DNA of 64,000 nucleotides, from assembly GCA_037693485.1 (NCBI GenBank), contig CM075344.1, positions 92,601,001-92,665,000 on the forward strand. The letters are read 5' to 3'. Origin of the DNA: Kitagawia praeruptora. Taxonomy: Eukaryota > Streptophyta > Magnoliopsida > Apiales > Apiaceae. The stretch's first letter is position 1. Every line of letters starts with the position of its first letter. A model generated the notes under the pieces. The model worked only from the letters and a program-made list of their open reading frames with translations. It was not told where the DNA came from and did no database searches. Positions 9,977 to 22,249 of the stretch are shown here, piece after piece. The translations under genes were made by a program, and so were the position numbers.

Positions 9977-11654
9977 TGATAAATGGATTTTATATCCATT
10001 TAGAGCATTCCAATTCGGCTTAAATTGATTCACTTGGCCTCAAGTTTGTTGTAGTTTTGATGTGTTTGTGTTTAGTTGTGCAGGTTTGCGAAATATCGTT
10101 TAGGGTTGGTGTTTTCGTCAATTTTGGAGATGATTTGCGCAATGGAATGAAGGATGGCGTATTTCCCTAGGCTACCATGAAGATCATAACGCTTAAGAAT
10201 TGAAGAACGGGAAGTGGCGAAAGAATCGGAAGAGAAAGCGGAAGAGAAATGAGCAAATTGTGGAAAATTCGGATTTGCCGGTAGGTTGCGCAGTCTACTT
10301 TGTTTTGGCCATATCTGGAGTTCTACAAGTCCGTTTGAGACCCGTAAGCAGTCCACGCGAAGCTTGGAGAATGTTATAGAGCATAAAAATATTTTTGGCA
10401 GAATGCAGGGCGCGGCCGTGCCTGATTTGAACTGTTTTTGAGCGCGGCCGCGCCGGTAGAATTGCTGAGAATTTTGAGGAGCGCGGGGGCGCCCGATTTA
10501 CACTAAAATGGAGCGCGCCCGCCCCCGTTACCGCCAGAAAGTTTTCAGAAGCTGCAGAATTCTATTTTTACAAGAATATTGCAATAATTCCTACTTCTAA
10601 TCAATATGGTAATTGTCCTGGACGGTGGGAACATTCCAGAATCAGTCTTACACATGGAATTTGCAAATCTTATCCCGTTTAAAGATGAAAATTGCCACAA
10701 TTCTATTCCAACTCAAAGATGGCAATTGGTTGATGGAGAGGTAAATTGGGGCTATAAATACACATCTTGGGGGACAGAAAAACACACACCATTATATATC
10801 AATTACTTAGGTTTATTTGTATCTTTTCATACTTTGTTTTTATCATGGTTTCACTTGATCCCATGATGACGAGAGGTTCAATTACGAACTAATCGTTGTC
10901 ATGGGATTCTAATGGATTTATCTATGTAGCTTAGTAGTTTGATTGCTTTAAAGATTTATGTGTGGTGAATTCTTGATATCCTCGTATGGTTGTTATTCAT
11001 GTGTTTAGATGCGTCATGAACATCTAATTTGTTAATCTTTTGTGAAGCGAGAGTGGATCTTGAGATTTAGAACTTGCCATGCTACCATAGGATAGGTTGA
11101 TGTTTTAACATCATGATTTGTAGCGTAAATAGAAATATTATGCTGCCCTATGTGATCAATGTGGATAAATTGTTCTTCAACCGTTATGTTTTCAAATTCT
11201 ATATAGAGATATAGGGTCTAAGCATAATTGGTGTCTATTCATCTTCTATCTCTTTTGTGGATGTATGTTTAGTTTGGTATTCGTATACTGAGAAGTAGCG
11301 TATACTTGTTTCGTGTTGTCCGATCAGATATCATAACCATTGCATATAGTGATTAAAGGCGTCAGATCTAAGCAAAGTATTTAATGAAGTTAGGATCCCA
11401 TGTTTTTTCTTGTAGAAGTAATTCGATTCCAATTCTTGTTAGTTAGTTAATTCTTAGTTTGTTAATTTACTTCTTAGTTAAGTTAGTTTATTAAACCCAA
11501 ATTTGTTAATTGTTTTAGCAGTGAATAATAATCATACATTGTTGCATAGGTACATCTACTGAATTAAAACCATAACCAGATCTCTGTGGGAACGAACTCG
11601 ACTTATATCTATATTACTTGTGACCACGTACGCTTACGTGATTTTGTGTTAACA
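9977..11654 (+). repeat. 3' LTR of Athila-like element (1678 bp)
   Basis: Begins TGATAAATGG directly after the PPT and ends TTAACA. Its first 150 bases align with the LTR starting at 62194. It contains a cluster of very GC-rich blocks at 10409-10528 and a TATA box (TATAAATA, 10753-10760), consistent with a U3/R promoter. The 5' partner LTR is not in the window. Confidence 0.85.
10753..10760 (+). promoter_or_regulatory. TATA box in Athila-like LTR
   Basis: TATAAATA about 775 bases into the LTR, followed closely by CACA-rich sequence. This is the likely core promoter for genomic RNA if the LTR is active. Confidence 0.5.
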
Positions 11655-12104
11655 AACGTTCTAAGTGTGTAACCCTTTAGGTTATTATTATGTTGGCAAT
11701 AATTTTAATATATAATAATAAAATTATAAACAATGAGCGGTATTTAGTAATACATCATTGCTACCCAAGTAATAATAATAATTGGTGATCCAATTAAACC
11801 TTTCGTGATTAATGTTTCCATGTAATATAATCCCTTTAACCAAATATTATAGATTAAACTCGAGGCATGTTATCAGTTATCCTCTTAAACATTTAATCCG
11901 GGTTTCCTTAATCAATGAGTAGACTATTAAAACAAATCTATATTTGAGCATGGCCATGCATTTTCATAGTCTCACTCAATCAAGAAGCCAATAATATCTC
12001 TCCTAATAATAGGAGGGTTAAATCCTTTATCTATCATTCATATTTCTCATACGTCTCATAATATACCCGATGTCCACTTTTATCATCACCCGGTCAAAGG
12101 TAAC
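11655..12104 (-). repeat. Copia LTR, left fragment
   Basis: Non-coding. Together with 54436-54938 it forms one LTR of about 950 bp on the minus strand, whose 5' end reads TGTTAGTGCCCTAGAG (54938 downwards), a common plant Copia LTR start. Its inner end here carries ACACACTTAGAACG (reverse complement of about 11658-11671). The Tat element split it, leaving GTAAC at 12100-12104 and 54431-54435. Its outer left boundary next to the Athila-like LTR is ambiguous because TGTTAACA is palindromic. Confidence 0.7.
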
Positions 12105-12993
12105 TGTTGATGAGTGGATTTCGTAACAACTTTTGTGAGGTTCTCGATGAGTTGTAAGGCTAACGATCAACTGTGCAATGGATGGTTTGGGTTGTGTTTG
12201 TGGGGTTGAGCTGAGCTTGAGGGTATCTCCAATAATCTCCGGTGCTTTTAGAGAAAATTAGAGAGCTGTTCTCCGTCCTCCCCTCAAGATGCCTACGTAT
12301 CCTTATATAGGAATCAAGCTCACGTAGTTCTAATGCGACTCTGTCTTTGCTGGAATAGATGTGTTCGATTACCTAGTTCGTATAAGACTCAGGTTCTTTT
12401 AGAGCCTTTTACGAACTAGTTGTGGGAATATAGTAGAACTCGAGTTCGTACCCCGTTCTAATTCTCTCGATTATTGGAGATATTTTAGGATCATCTGCGC
12501 CCTAGAATTATACTCCAATAATAATACGTTTATTTGTTCTAGATAGCTTCTAGAACGTTCTGTCGGTCATACTTAGGAACCTGGTACTCAGGAACCTATA
12601 TTACAGGAGCCTGTTTCTCAGGAACCTCCTTATTTCGGGACGCATTGCTTAGGGACCTATTTATAGGTACCTGTACCTGCACAAATAGCAAACATGTTAG
12701 GATAGATAACTCATTTAATATCTTTGTATGTTCTTACCTCGTTTCGTGGCTGCAACTGTATTAATTCGAACTCTTCTGCTTAAGGGAACCTGGTCTTCGG
12801 ATGGTTTACTCAGCTTCCAGACCTTTAGGAACCTCCTGGTATTCATAGTTTCTTGATCATTTCTCTGTCTGATGCTCATTTCTTCATATCTAATTCCTCA
12901 TATCGTGTACTAGATCTATCTTCTTTCTTTCGTGGATTAAATCTTCAGGCCTAATGGGCCTAAATCTAGCCCATGGTGATTTTGGGCACAACA
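12105..12993 (-). repeat. Tat 3' LTR (left copy)
   Basis: 889 bp, reading TGTTGTGCCCAAAATC to CATCAACA on the minus strand. Same length as the copy at 53542-54430. It contains several copies of an AGGAACCT motif (about 12575-12670) and a TATATAAGG box on the minus strand near 12300-12309, the probable U3 promoter. Confidence 0.92.
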
Positions 12994-13010
12994 AGTACCC
13001 CCCGGTTCCT
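12994..13010 (-). promoter_or_regulatory. Tat polypurine tract
   Basis: On the minus strand this reads AGGAACCGGGGGGTACTT immediately before the LTR start. The gag-only element has nearly the same tract at 41043-41059. Confidence 0.8.
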
Positions 13011-13504
13011 TGAAGCAATGCAATGTGAAAGGAACCTATCTTGCTTTCTGATCATGAATTCAATGCTAAAACTTTCTTTTCATATTTACTCGCTCCAATA
13101 TTGTACATCCAAGCCTACATGAGCTAACTCGGTGTAGGAAACAGGATATAAAATATTCTAGGCGAATATAATCTTTAATAAGCTTCCTTCTTTTCAAGGA
13201 ATCTGTTTTAGCATTATATCTTCTCGAAATCAATTCAGTATTTGGATTTAGCTTCCTGGGGAAGCTAATTTGACTCTGGTTATCTAATTTCGGTGTATCT
13301 TTAAAAATTCACATGGGATAATCTTCAATTAAAAATATCTGGAAGCGATAATTCAAAATTTGAAAGAAACCTTATCACTTACCTCTCCAGTAGTTAATGT
13401 AATCTCTTCCCAAGGTTTAAACGCCTCTTGCGCGTGTATCCCTTTAATTACCATTCCAATAGATCACTGCCACGTGTATAGAGCTGTCTTTTATTTACCT
13501 CAAG

Positions 13505-14062
13505 TATATAAACATATGGACGATTTCATCTTCATTTTTACCTTTACCAAACATTTTCAAAAACCCTCGGAGAGAGAAAAGAACAGGAGTTCGACGGTCA
13601 TCTGCTGAATCCAAACCCTCCATCGCCGTTTTCTTCAATCCAAGGTATGATTCTGAATCCTTTCTTTCTGTCTTTTCATAATCTCGATTGGATTTTTAAC
13701 TATCTGCTTACTTCAATCTTGCATGTTGTCTCTTTTTAATTTTTTTGGTAAATGTTTGTATATAGTCTTCATATCTCACACACACGACCATTCACAATAT
13801 CTTCTTTACTGGTAGTTCCATCATCGATTTGTGGTTTCTTCACTATAATTTTACTGAAAGCTTTTGACTATCTGTTTATCTTCTATCTCAATTCGTTTCG
13901 TATTCGTGTCGTGGTTCATGCTTACCCTTGTTAGTGAACAACCTCCGCTTAACTCTTAAAAGAACTTGTATAGCATAGCCTCAGTGATTTAATCGCCACT
14001 AGACCACAGATTTACCCTTAAGTCTTCTAAAGTCTGACCTTTTCTTCGTCTGTTTCTTGCAG
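13505..14062 (+). promoter_or_regulatory. putative promoter and 5' UTR intron of the antisense ORF
   Basis: A TATATAAA box at 13505-13512 precedes a CT-rich leader. A canonical donor, AAG|GTATGA, at 13644/13645 and an acceptor, TTTCTTGCAG, ending at 14062 define a 418 base intron that stops exactly before the ATG at 14063. This is the layout of a normal plant gene 5' end, on the strand opposite to the Tat genomic RNA. Splicing is inferred from sites only. Confidence 0.5.
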
Positions 14063-14527
14063 ATGTCTTCTGATTCAACACATTCTGACCACCTCTCCTC
14101 AGTAAAACCTGTTTTCGTCACATCTGTAGGTAATAGAACTAGGTCTAGGGTCTTAATTCCTGATACCAGTGAACCTCAAGACATTCTCATGAAGCCCTCA
14201 AGTATTATCGACCCTTCGAAACCTTTAAACTTAATCGATTTAGGAGATGATTGGTTTGATAATGAAGAGGTATCAAAACCCGAGCTTGAACTTGAGTCCT
14301 TCCTAGAACCCGACTTTCAAAGTGAGATATCTGTAGAAAGAGAACCATTCAAACAAGAGATTGTCCCTTTCTCTGAAAAATCTGATTCCATTATGACCTC
14401 AGTTAAACTAGAAAGACTATTCGAGGAATGTCACCGCCCTGTCTGTAATATAACAATCCCAGAACCTGGTGAAAGAGCTCACAAGTTTGATTCGAAAGTC
14501 CCAAAACAAGGTATCCCTCATGCTGTT
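14063..14527 (+). pseudogene. antisense Tat ORF, N-terminal part (split by chromovirus)
   Basis: First coding part of the additional ORF lying antisense to Tat pol. The ATG at 14063 is chosen because it follows the predicted splice acceptor directly. It encodes 155 residues, acidic and Ser/Pro-rich, of unknown function, up to the chromovirus insertion point. Removing the insertion brings this frame exactly into the frame that resumes at 30000, where the recognisable Transposase_28-like domain starts. So the ORF was open when the chromovirus landed and is disrupted by it. Confidence 0.7.
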
Positions 14528-14770
14528 GTAATAACCCGAATTTTGGGTAGAATTAAAACTTTTCTTATTGTGGTTAAAGAGCATTAATGAATGGTGATTC
14601 CAAAGAACAATGATTGTGGTGAATGGATATTGCTATGGATGATGATCCCGATTCGTATATGTATGGTCAGAATAGAGTAATTCAAAGGTTGACGATATAG
14701 AAAAGAATAATCTATCGTCCAAGAAATGAGCTAATGAGCCCCGAGAAGGGAAATGAGGATGGTATAGTAT

Positions 14771-14850
14771 TTTCCATACGTGCATAGTGTTTCCCGTACG
14801 TGCATAGTGTTTCCCGTACGTGCATAGTGTTTCCCGTACGTGCATAGTAA
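14771..14850 (+). repeat. 20 bp tandem repeat, four units
   Basis: Unit TTCCCGTACGTGCATAGTGT, four times with small changes. The 3' LTR has only two units at 24861-24900. The unit contains the palindrome CGTACG. Confidence 0.9.
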
Positions 14851-17439
14851 TTCGGTGGATGAATAGTGATTTTGTAAGTTGGAAAACTTTTCACGCCACC
14901 CTATGTACGGGACGTGATATGGATGTTTCCAAGTCATATTAGTAATACGCGGAGGAAATAAGTGAATGCAGAGACGATCGGAATTCAGAAATTCCTATTT
15001 TAATTTTTGGTGTAATATTTGACCGAGCAGTGAATTATATATTATTATATTCGATAAATGAGATATTCAATTTGAGAAATTGAAGAGTTAATATTTTGGA
15101 ATTTTATTATATTTGATTTTAGAAATTAGAACGAAAACCACTAAGACAGTGAAACAAGCGTTCTAGAAACCACTAAAACGTTATAACGAGATTAAGCAAT
15201 TAAGCGAACGAATCAGGGATTAAGGATCAAGATTGTGACAAGATTAAATATCCTATATGATCATCAAGAGAATTATATCAAGTGGATTAAATTATTTAAT
15301 CAAGGATTAAATCAAAACAATTTAGGAGTTAAGTGATTTAAATCACTTAAATCAAACAAGAAACAAAACAAATATCTACCAAGCTTCTCCAAGACTCTTT
15401 GCACAAGCCCCAAGGTGAGCCACCAGCCACACACATCCAATAATATCTAGATATTATGATCAAAAGGGTGAAGAAAGGAAAAAAGCAAGCAAAAACACAT
15501 TTCTCCAAAAAACTGCCCAGCAGAACCAAGCTTAAGAAAACAATTCATATCTCCATTTCTATCCATGATAAAATCACCAAATTTTAACCATAGCTTCTCC
15601 ACTCCATGGGCAAGATTCTTTCCAAATTTCATGGACATCCAAGTAGTATAGCCTAGTCAAAGCCATGCTTAAAGTTGGAGGACCAAAACTGTCCAGGTTC
15701 TGAACAGTAGCAAGATGGGGCTCAAAACCCTAGCTCCCATGGTTGGATTCTTGTGTTCTATAGCTCAAAAGAAAGCCCTTGAAGAGTAGAAGGTGTGGTA
15801 AAAATTTTAGAACCAAACTCTTAGTTTTTGATTTTATATGATTTTTACAAGATTGATGATGAATAGTAACTTTTGATTTTCATGTTTTGCTTTCTTGATT
15901 CTATGGCTTCCAAATGATGTTCTAAGCAATGATCAAGAGTTGTAAGGCCTTATTATCATCCTTGAACTTCAAACCAAGGTATAATCTTTGAAACCCCTTT
16001 GTTGAATCATGAATTTTAATGGATCTTTGGATGAGTTTTTGAGTTATATGCATGTTTAGAGCACTAGAGCTATGTAAGAGTTTTGTTAGATGTTAAAATA
16101 TGTTGCACAGCTCCAAGACCTGTTTAGACAGTGAGGGAGACAATGAATAGTATCCATGAGTGTTGGTGGTGGATTGGATGATTATTTGGAGGATTTTAAT
16201 TTTGGAAATATCCGAGTTATAGCTGTTGTAATGGCGAAATTTCTTTGACCCTTAAAAACCGTTCATAACAGTAGATGTAACCTTCTGAACTTATTGAGTA
16301 TATGACATGTATTCGAAGATCTCGAGTCATAGATTGTTTTGGCGCAAGAATCGTAGCATTTTGACTTACGGCTTAGGCGTTATGGTAAAATTCGTAAAAG
16401 CGGTTCGTAAGTCTACGCTTGAGTTCGTAACTTCAATTGAACCCCTTTAAAACGAGTAATTTGGTTACGAATCTTAGTAATTAAATACTAGAGGTCATAT
16501 TGAAGATATGAGAGAAGACCTCGTGTCAAAAAGATTATTTTTGGATTTTATAAAAATGTTTGAATCAAGGTTAAGTGCGAAGGAACCCCTTAGAGGAACA
16601 CCTGATTATAACCTTGTAAACCACTTAGTGAAACGGGCGAACGAGATTCGATTTCTAAAACGAACCTTCGACCTAAGTATTTGTCGATTGACATGGACTT
16701 AGTATGAGCCTAAAGCGAGTTAGTAATGCCTTGGTTGTGATTCGCGTACGTGTTTATGCTTTAGATATTAAGTGGATTATCTAGGGGAATAATCGTACGT
16801 TTTCTTTTTGGCTTTGTCTAGATTGCCCGACATCGTCACGAGCCCTACCACTTCTCGAGCATCAGGCAAGTTTCCAATTTCGATACTTTGAAGTATTGTT
16901 GTATAATACTGCTTTTGGCATATATTGAATTGCATAGTTTTACGATATATGCTTATAGCGTAAATTTGACTTTCGGTTTATGTACGAGCTTTGAGGTAAA
17001 GTATTTATAAACCGGTATACCTTGTGGCTCTATAGATAAGAGCATGTTTATTGTTTTGACTCTAGGCCGGGAGTCGGTATTCTGACATATAAGGATAGTC
17101 GTGGAAACCCAGAATGATTCCAACGACAGATTATTATCTGAATTGAGGAATAATATTAATAATCATTATTTATATTTTCAGAAAGTATTAATTACTCAGA
17201 AATGATTCGAGAAATGTTATTTGAATATTACCTCATTCGAAGGTTATTATTTGGATATGATTGATATTTGGCTTATCAACTAGATATGGGATATTAGTTA
17301 TAAGCCGGGTTTTTGCAAATGCCCTTAGTGTCGGGCGTATGATTCTTATTCTCCATCCATAGACCGGGAGTCGAGATATTTTTTTTATATATCTTGGGCA
17401 TTCTTTTCTGATCTAGATATTGAATAATGTTATTCAATT

Positions 17440-17700
17440 GTTATATATTAAATGAATATTATTTTTGGATATTCATTTAAAGTTTAGATATATTAAATGA
17501 ATATTATTTTTGAATATTCATTTGCAGTTATTTATTAAGTGAATATTATTTTGAATATTCATTTAAGGATTTATTTAATGAATATTATTTTGGAATATTC
17601 ATTTAAGAATTTATTTATTTATTTTATATTCATGTGAGGATTTATTTATTTGAATATTACTTTAGATATTCATTTGAGGATTGATTCAAATATTATTTTG
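17440..17700 (+). repeat. array of AT-rich imperfect palindromes
   Basis: About six spaced copies of an inverted repeat, AATGAATATT ... AATATTCATT, at roughly 45-50 base spacing; the matching block in the 3' LTR is at about 27466-27726. Each copy can fold as a hairpin. Confidence 0.8.
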
Positions 17701-19975
17701 AATATTTACTCGAGGAATTGTTTATTTGGTGAATATTTTATATATTCATTCGAGAGTTATTTATGAGCAATATTTTATACTAAGAATATTTTTTAATTAT
17801 TTATGAATTAATAAATATTCTTTGAATATTTATTTAATTATTTCAACTAATTTTAAAAATGATTTATCTTATTCAAATATTATTCTGATATTGAAATATC
17901 ATGTAAAATATTTCTGAGTCTTATTATGTTTATTTTATCGAGGAAAGGTTCTCAAAACTCTATTTTCTGTTTAAGGTCTATCTTATAGGAAGACTTAAAC
18001 ACTCGCTCAGAACTTTCAAATATAAGAGAGCTGTACTCGAGAGCTGTTATTTATTTTATTTGACTGCCCGGTCATAAATCTGTTGATATTACTCTTTTCC
18101 CTCGCAACTTGGTTGCTATTCATCAAAGCGATTCTTTTTGTTACTTCATCATCATTCGAGGATTACTTACGAGCAATATTATGATTTAATGATATTCCGT
18201 AATTATTATTGACTTAATAAATATTCTTGGAATATTTAATTAAATTATTTTGAAGTCTTTTTATAATGATTTATATTATTCAAAGATCATCCTTCACCTT
18301 CAAATATTATGTAAAATATTTCGGAATATTTTACGACTATTTTTATCAAGAGGAGATTCCCAAAACTCTGTTTTCATTTAAATCTATCTTATAAGAAGAT
18401 TTAAATACTCGCTCAACTTCCAAAAATATATAAGGGGACCTCACTTGAGAGATGTTATTTATTTGGCTGCCCGGTCATATACTTGCTAAACTATCTGGTC
18501 ACTCACATCTTGATTCTTTTCAAAAATGAATATGAGTCTTTTTGGTTACCTCCTCAACACTCGAGGGGTAAGATTGATGGAACAAGTTTATATCCATTAA
18601 CAAGCATCAGCTTGGGAAATATTGGTGAATCTTTCTTTCCAACTAGATACGACTACTTTGTGGAGTCTTATCAACAAGTATTATACTTGGGGAAAGGGGG
18701 ACGAACTTTATGTTTCGGAGTCATGGATGTTATTGAACTAGGAGACGCGTAAGTGGCCGAGTGGCGCCGGTCCAGCAATGGCCCAACCGTTGGCCGGGGG
18801 GTTCCAGAGGGCGGGCGATCTGTCGGTGCTTCCTTCTACATGTAGAGAACAAATGATGGGGAGCATGACATGCGACTGATCATCGTAAATGTTGTGGCTC
18901 CTGGCGCGGCAAGCTCCCGTATTAGTTCATCTTCCAAATTGGGAAATTATCTGCAACATTATCATTGTTGGCAGGGTTGAAAAGTGTTTGAACTGGAATT
19001 GCAATATTCTTCCTGCAAGTTCCTCTATTATGAAAATTGATAATATCTTGCTAATCTTTGACATAGCAGATTTTTCCACAGAATAATTATATTTTGAGTT
19101 ACCTTGTAACTTCGTCTTTTATCTTACATTTTATGACTCTGTTGATACCTTACATAACATGAGTTGTGAAAAGGAGGTTGTTGATATTGAATCACCTTAT
19201 AACTTCATCTTTTAAGTTATATGCGGATATTCTGCTTATATTTTATATAGCAGTTATTTTACAGAAAGGTTATATTGAATTACCTTGTAGCTTCATCTTA
19301 TATATTATACTATAACTTTGTTCATAGTATGAATATCCAAAGTTTACAGAGATATTATGAAAATGATACTTGAAGTACTGCAATGGTACTGTTTTTGGAA
19401 TATATTCCGATAAGGAAATACTTTCGGTAAAGAGATATTTTAACAATTATTGTCTTATACCCGCCTTATTCTGGGTTAAGTCATAGTCAGAGTTATGCCA
19501 TGTTTTCATTACCTTTCTGAGCTATTTGCTCACTCTTGCTACTGTTTTATATATATATATTATAGAGAAGTGAAGCAGGATGTCATGGGCACCAGTGATC
19601 CCGAAGAGTAGTAAGAACCAGTCGGATCAGGCTGCAGTTGGCTGCATTTAAATTATGTATAGATATGAATGGTAGGAGAAGATTGTAATCATCAGAAGTC
19701 AGAGTTGGAATTGTACCATTTCCAATATATTGTTTCAATAACAGATTTTGTAAGACAATTGGGTATTGTAATAAAAGTTGTTTATTCCGCAGTTGTTGTA
19801 TTGTATCGTTTCTGAGACTTTAACCTGTGTGTGTGAGAGAGAGAGATATATATATATATTGTGGGGTCATAAGCCATTGAAATATGTACAGTGTGAGTAA
19901 TACAGGTAAGACAAGGAGTAAATGGATCGTGACTACTCTAAATCCCAGACCCCGGATTTTGGGCTGTTACAGAAA

Positions 19976-19986
19976 TGGTATCAGAG
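19976..19986 (+). promoter_or_regulatory. chromovirus primer binding site (initiator tRNA-Met type)
   Basis: TGGTATCAGAG four bases after the LTR end, the usual initiator-Met PBS of plant chromoviruses and Copia elements. Confidence 0.85.
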
Positions 19987-22249
19987 AGTTAGGTTACAGT
20001 CCTCAGAAACGATAGGAGATTTAGTCTTACAATACCCTTGGGGATAATGAGAATACCTAGAGCTCAAGTAGAGTTCATAGTCAGGTTGAAGGACATGACC
20101 CTGACTGTTGGAGATGAAGCCCAAGAGGGGACTTTTTTTGGGAAACCATACTTAGGACGTTATGGTTAGAAACCCTGATTTGTATGATTTATAGATGGAT
20201 GGGAGTCTGAGGTACCAGATCCCGAGGCCTTCGAGTAGGCATTTGATGATGCGCTCCTTGAGACGGATGGAGACCCAATAAAAGGGATATCCATAGGAGG
20301 ATCTAGAGAAGACCCTAGGATGGGTCAAGGAAAGAAACTTATAGAGAACGTGTCGATTGATAAAGATGTAGTATGTTACTTGAGGTCTTATGATAGGACC
20401 AGACGAATCCTCAAAGATCAAATAAGTGATGAAATAAGAATTGGGAGTCAATTATGATTCATCAAGAGGTATGACGAAGAGTATGGGGTAAAGCCCCAAA
20501 AGCAGAGGAGGTAGAGGCAGTATAGCCAATATCGGTGGATTAATTCGACCAGAACGAGACCTGTTACTCGTAGTTTGTTGCAGTGCCCTTAAGAGGCAGC
20601 ATACGTGAGAACTAAGACGATCGACCTTCGTATATGATTAAGGGTACCTAGTAACCCTAACCCGTAAAGGCATTGCCTTATCTATGGCGTTTAATTCCCC
20701 ACGATCAGCGATTCCACCAAGGACGGTGTTTACTACAGTGCTGAGGCATTTTATTGCCTCGAGAAAGATTGTGTATGTACGTACTACGCAAAGTGTTATT
20801 GTAACCTGAATGCGCTAAGACGAGATATATTTTAAGAGACAAGATGGACTAAGAGAGTCGGGGATTGACTTAAATAAAAAGGTTGTAATGCCGCGAAGGA
20901 TAAACTCATGTAGCACGCATGATTAAATGCGAGAAGAAAAATATTCTGCCTAAGGGCAGCTATACAAGTGGTCGGATTTAAGCAAGTGGCTTCTAACGAT
21001 GTTCTGGAGTATCGCTCACTCGACATGTGGAATTCTTCGTTACTATAGGCGACACCGGTACCAAAGTCATCCTATAAGAGTAGCGCTTGCCTGATAGGCC
21101 CGCGCTGAGCTGAATAGAATTTCCTCCGATTGCAAATGTCGATGGTTGAACCTTAGCGACTATTATGAGTCGGCAATGACGTAATTATCGAGCACCTTAG
21201 GGTGTATGGATAAGAAAAGCTTTAGAATCAAACGATTATCCGAGGAGCCAGCATATAAGGCATCCGTAGAGACCTTCGCAAGTACCCTCCCCAATTGCAA
21301 ATTTTGTTGATTATTCTTAATCTGTGATCTATCGTGACATCTCTCCAAGAGAGAATTTTGATAAAAGGGAATAGTCCTTCTTCGAAGTTATTTTATAACA
21401 CTTGTGTTAATTCACATTTAGTTTCAATTCTGCCAGAGGCTGTCACGATACCTACTTTCGGGTTTTCAACGCCCTTTTAAACGATGTTATTCAAGCGTTC
21501 ACTTCTAATGGTGAATAATCGTATGGTGATACATCACCACTTGCTTGTTGAATACCAATATCTTACTGGCTATCTTTCCTTTGGAAATCGCACCTTGGAA
21601 CCTGTTTACTTTAGATCCAAGGTGTCCATTTGAGAATTTACTTGTCAAATGATGATAATTATTAACTTGACTTGGAATTTCTTTCGTACTTATCAATTTC
21701 TACTGAGACGAACAACCCTATACTTATAGGGGCTGCAAGGACCATCTATCTGTGTGATAGAAGTCTGATGGGACGCCATCACTTGTAAGTTGCGAAATAC
21801 AAGAAGGCTAATTACCTTTAGTATTGTCTTAATTAAGACACGCAACATTGAGTTCTTATGATCATATTGATCTCTCAGTAAATTTTTTCATTTCAAATAA
21901 GGTTACCTTAAAACTCATAACCTTATAATCACCAATGTGTGATGTTTCTTTGATATGAGAGCTATCCTTTTAAAGCTCCATGATTCTTGTTATCTTTATT
22001 AAATTTCAAAGGGGATGCCAACCAGGTAAAATAAGTCAAAATTCGCTGATAGGAATTAGATTCGCAACAAAATAGGCTATGGCAAGAGCGGATCCCTAAG
22101 ACAAATAGAATATGGGTGACATGACGATGAATTAGTTTATGTTCTCTCTCAAGGATATTATGATAGTGGAAAGTTGGTCAATCGATATATGCGAGAGGAT
22201 TGCAAAGTGTTGTGAAACCCCAATGGTAGTGGAGTCGGTTAGAACCCAC
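19987..22249 (+). other. chromovirus leader, no recognisable coding
   Basis: About 2.3 kb between the PBS and the gag relic. Only short ORFs on either strand, with stops in all frames. I recognise no domain. It may be decayed coding sequence or unrelated DNA picked up by the element. Confidence 0.5.

Larger units (their letters stand above)
4779..11654 (+). mobile_element. Athila-like Ty3/gypsy element, 3' part, no pol seen
   Basis: Plus-strand LTR element whose left part is outside the window or lost. Visible parts: a gag-like ORF interrupted by the LINE and by NA1; a long non-coding stretch; a polypurine tract at 9961-9976 (TTTAAGTTTGGGGGTG); a 3' LTR. The 'AAACAAGCGCTTCGTGGGAG' type motif at about 8125 and the repeated AAGTTTGGGGG tracts are familiar from plant Athila-like elements. 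No RT or integrase motif is visible in 4779-9976, so it is probably a non-autonomous derivative. Confidence 0.75.
14527..19971 (+). repeat. chromovirus 5' LTR (5445 bp)
   Basis: Very long LTR with no convincing gene; the short ORFs in it have no recognisable domain and are preserved in both copies simply because the copies are young. It includes a four-unit 20 bp tandem array, an AT-rich block of repeated imperfect palindromes, a GC-rich patch at 18750-18800 and GT/GA/TA microsatellites at 19830-19860. It is 66 bp longer than the 3' LTR, largely from two extra 20 bp units and a segment near 15477-15500 that is absent at about 25516. Confidence 0.92.

Noticed and set aside
14633..14937. Overlapping minus-strand ORFs with repeated 'YARTGNTMHVRETLCT' phrases
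   Set aside because: Translation of the 20 bp tandem repeat; the repeat number differs between LTRs.
16508..16702. 64-codon ORF identical to one at 26534-26728
   Set aside because: Both lie in the two young chromovirus LTRs, so identity follows from LTR duplication and not from coding selection.
18483..18752. 89-codon ORF repeated at 28509-28778
   Set aside because: Same reason; no start context or domain.
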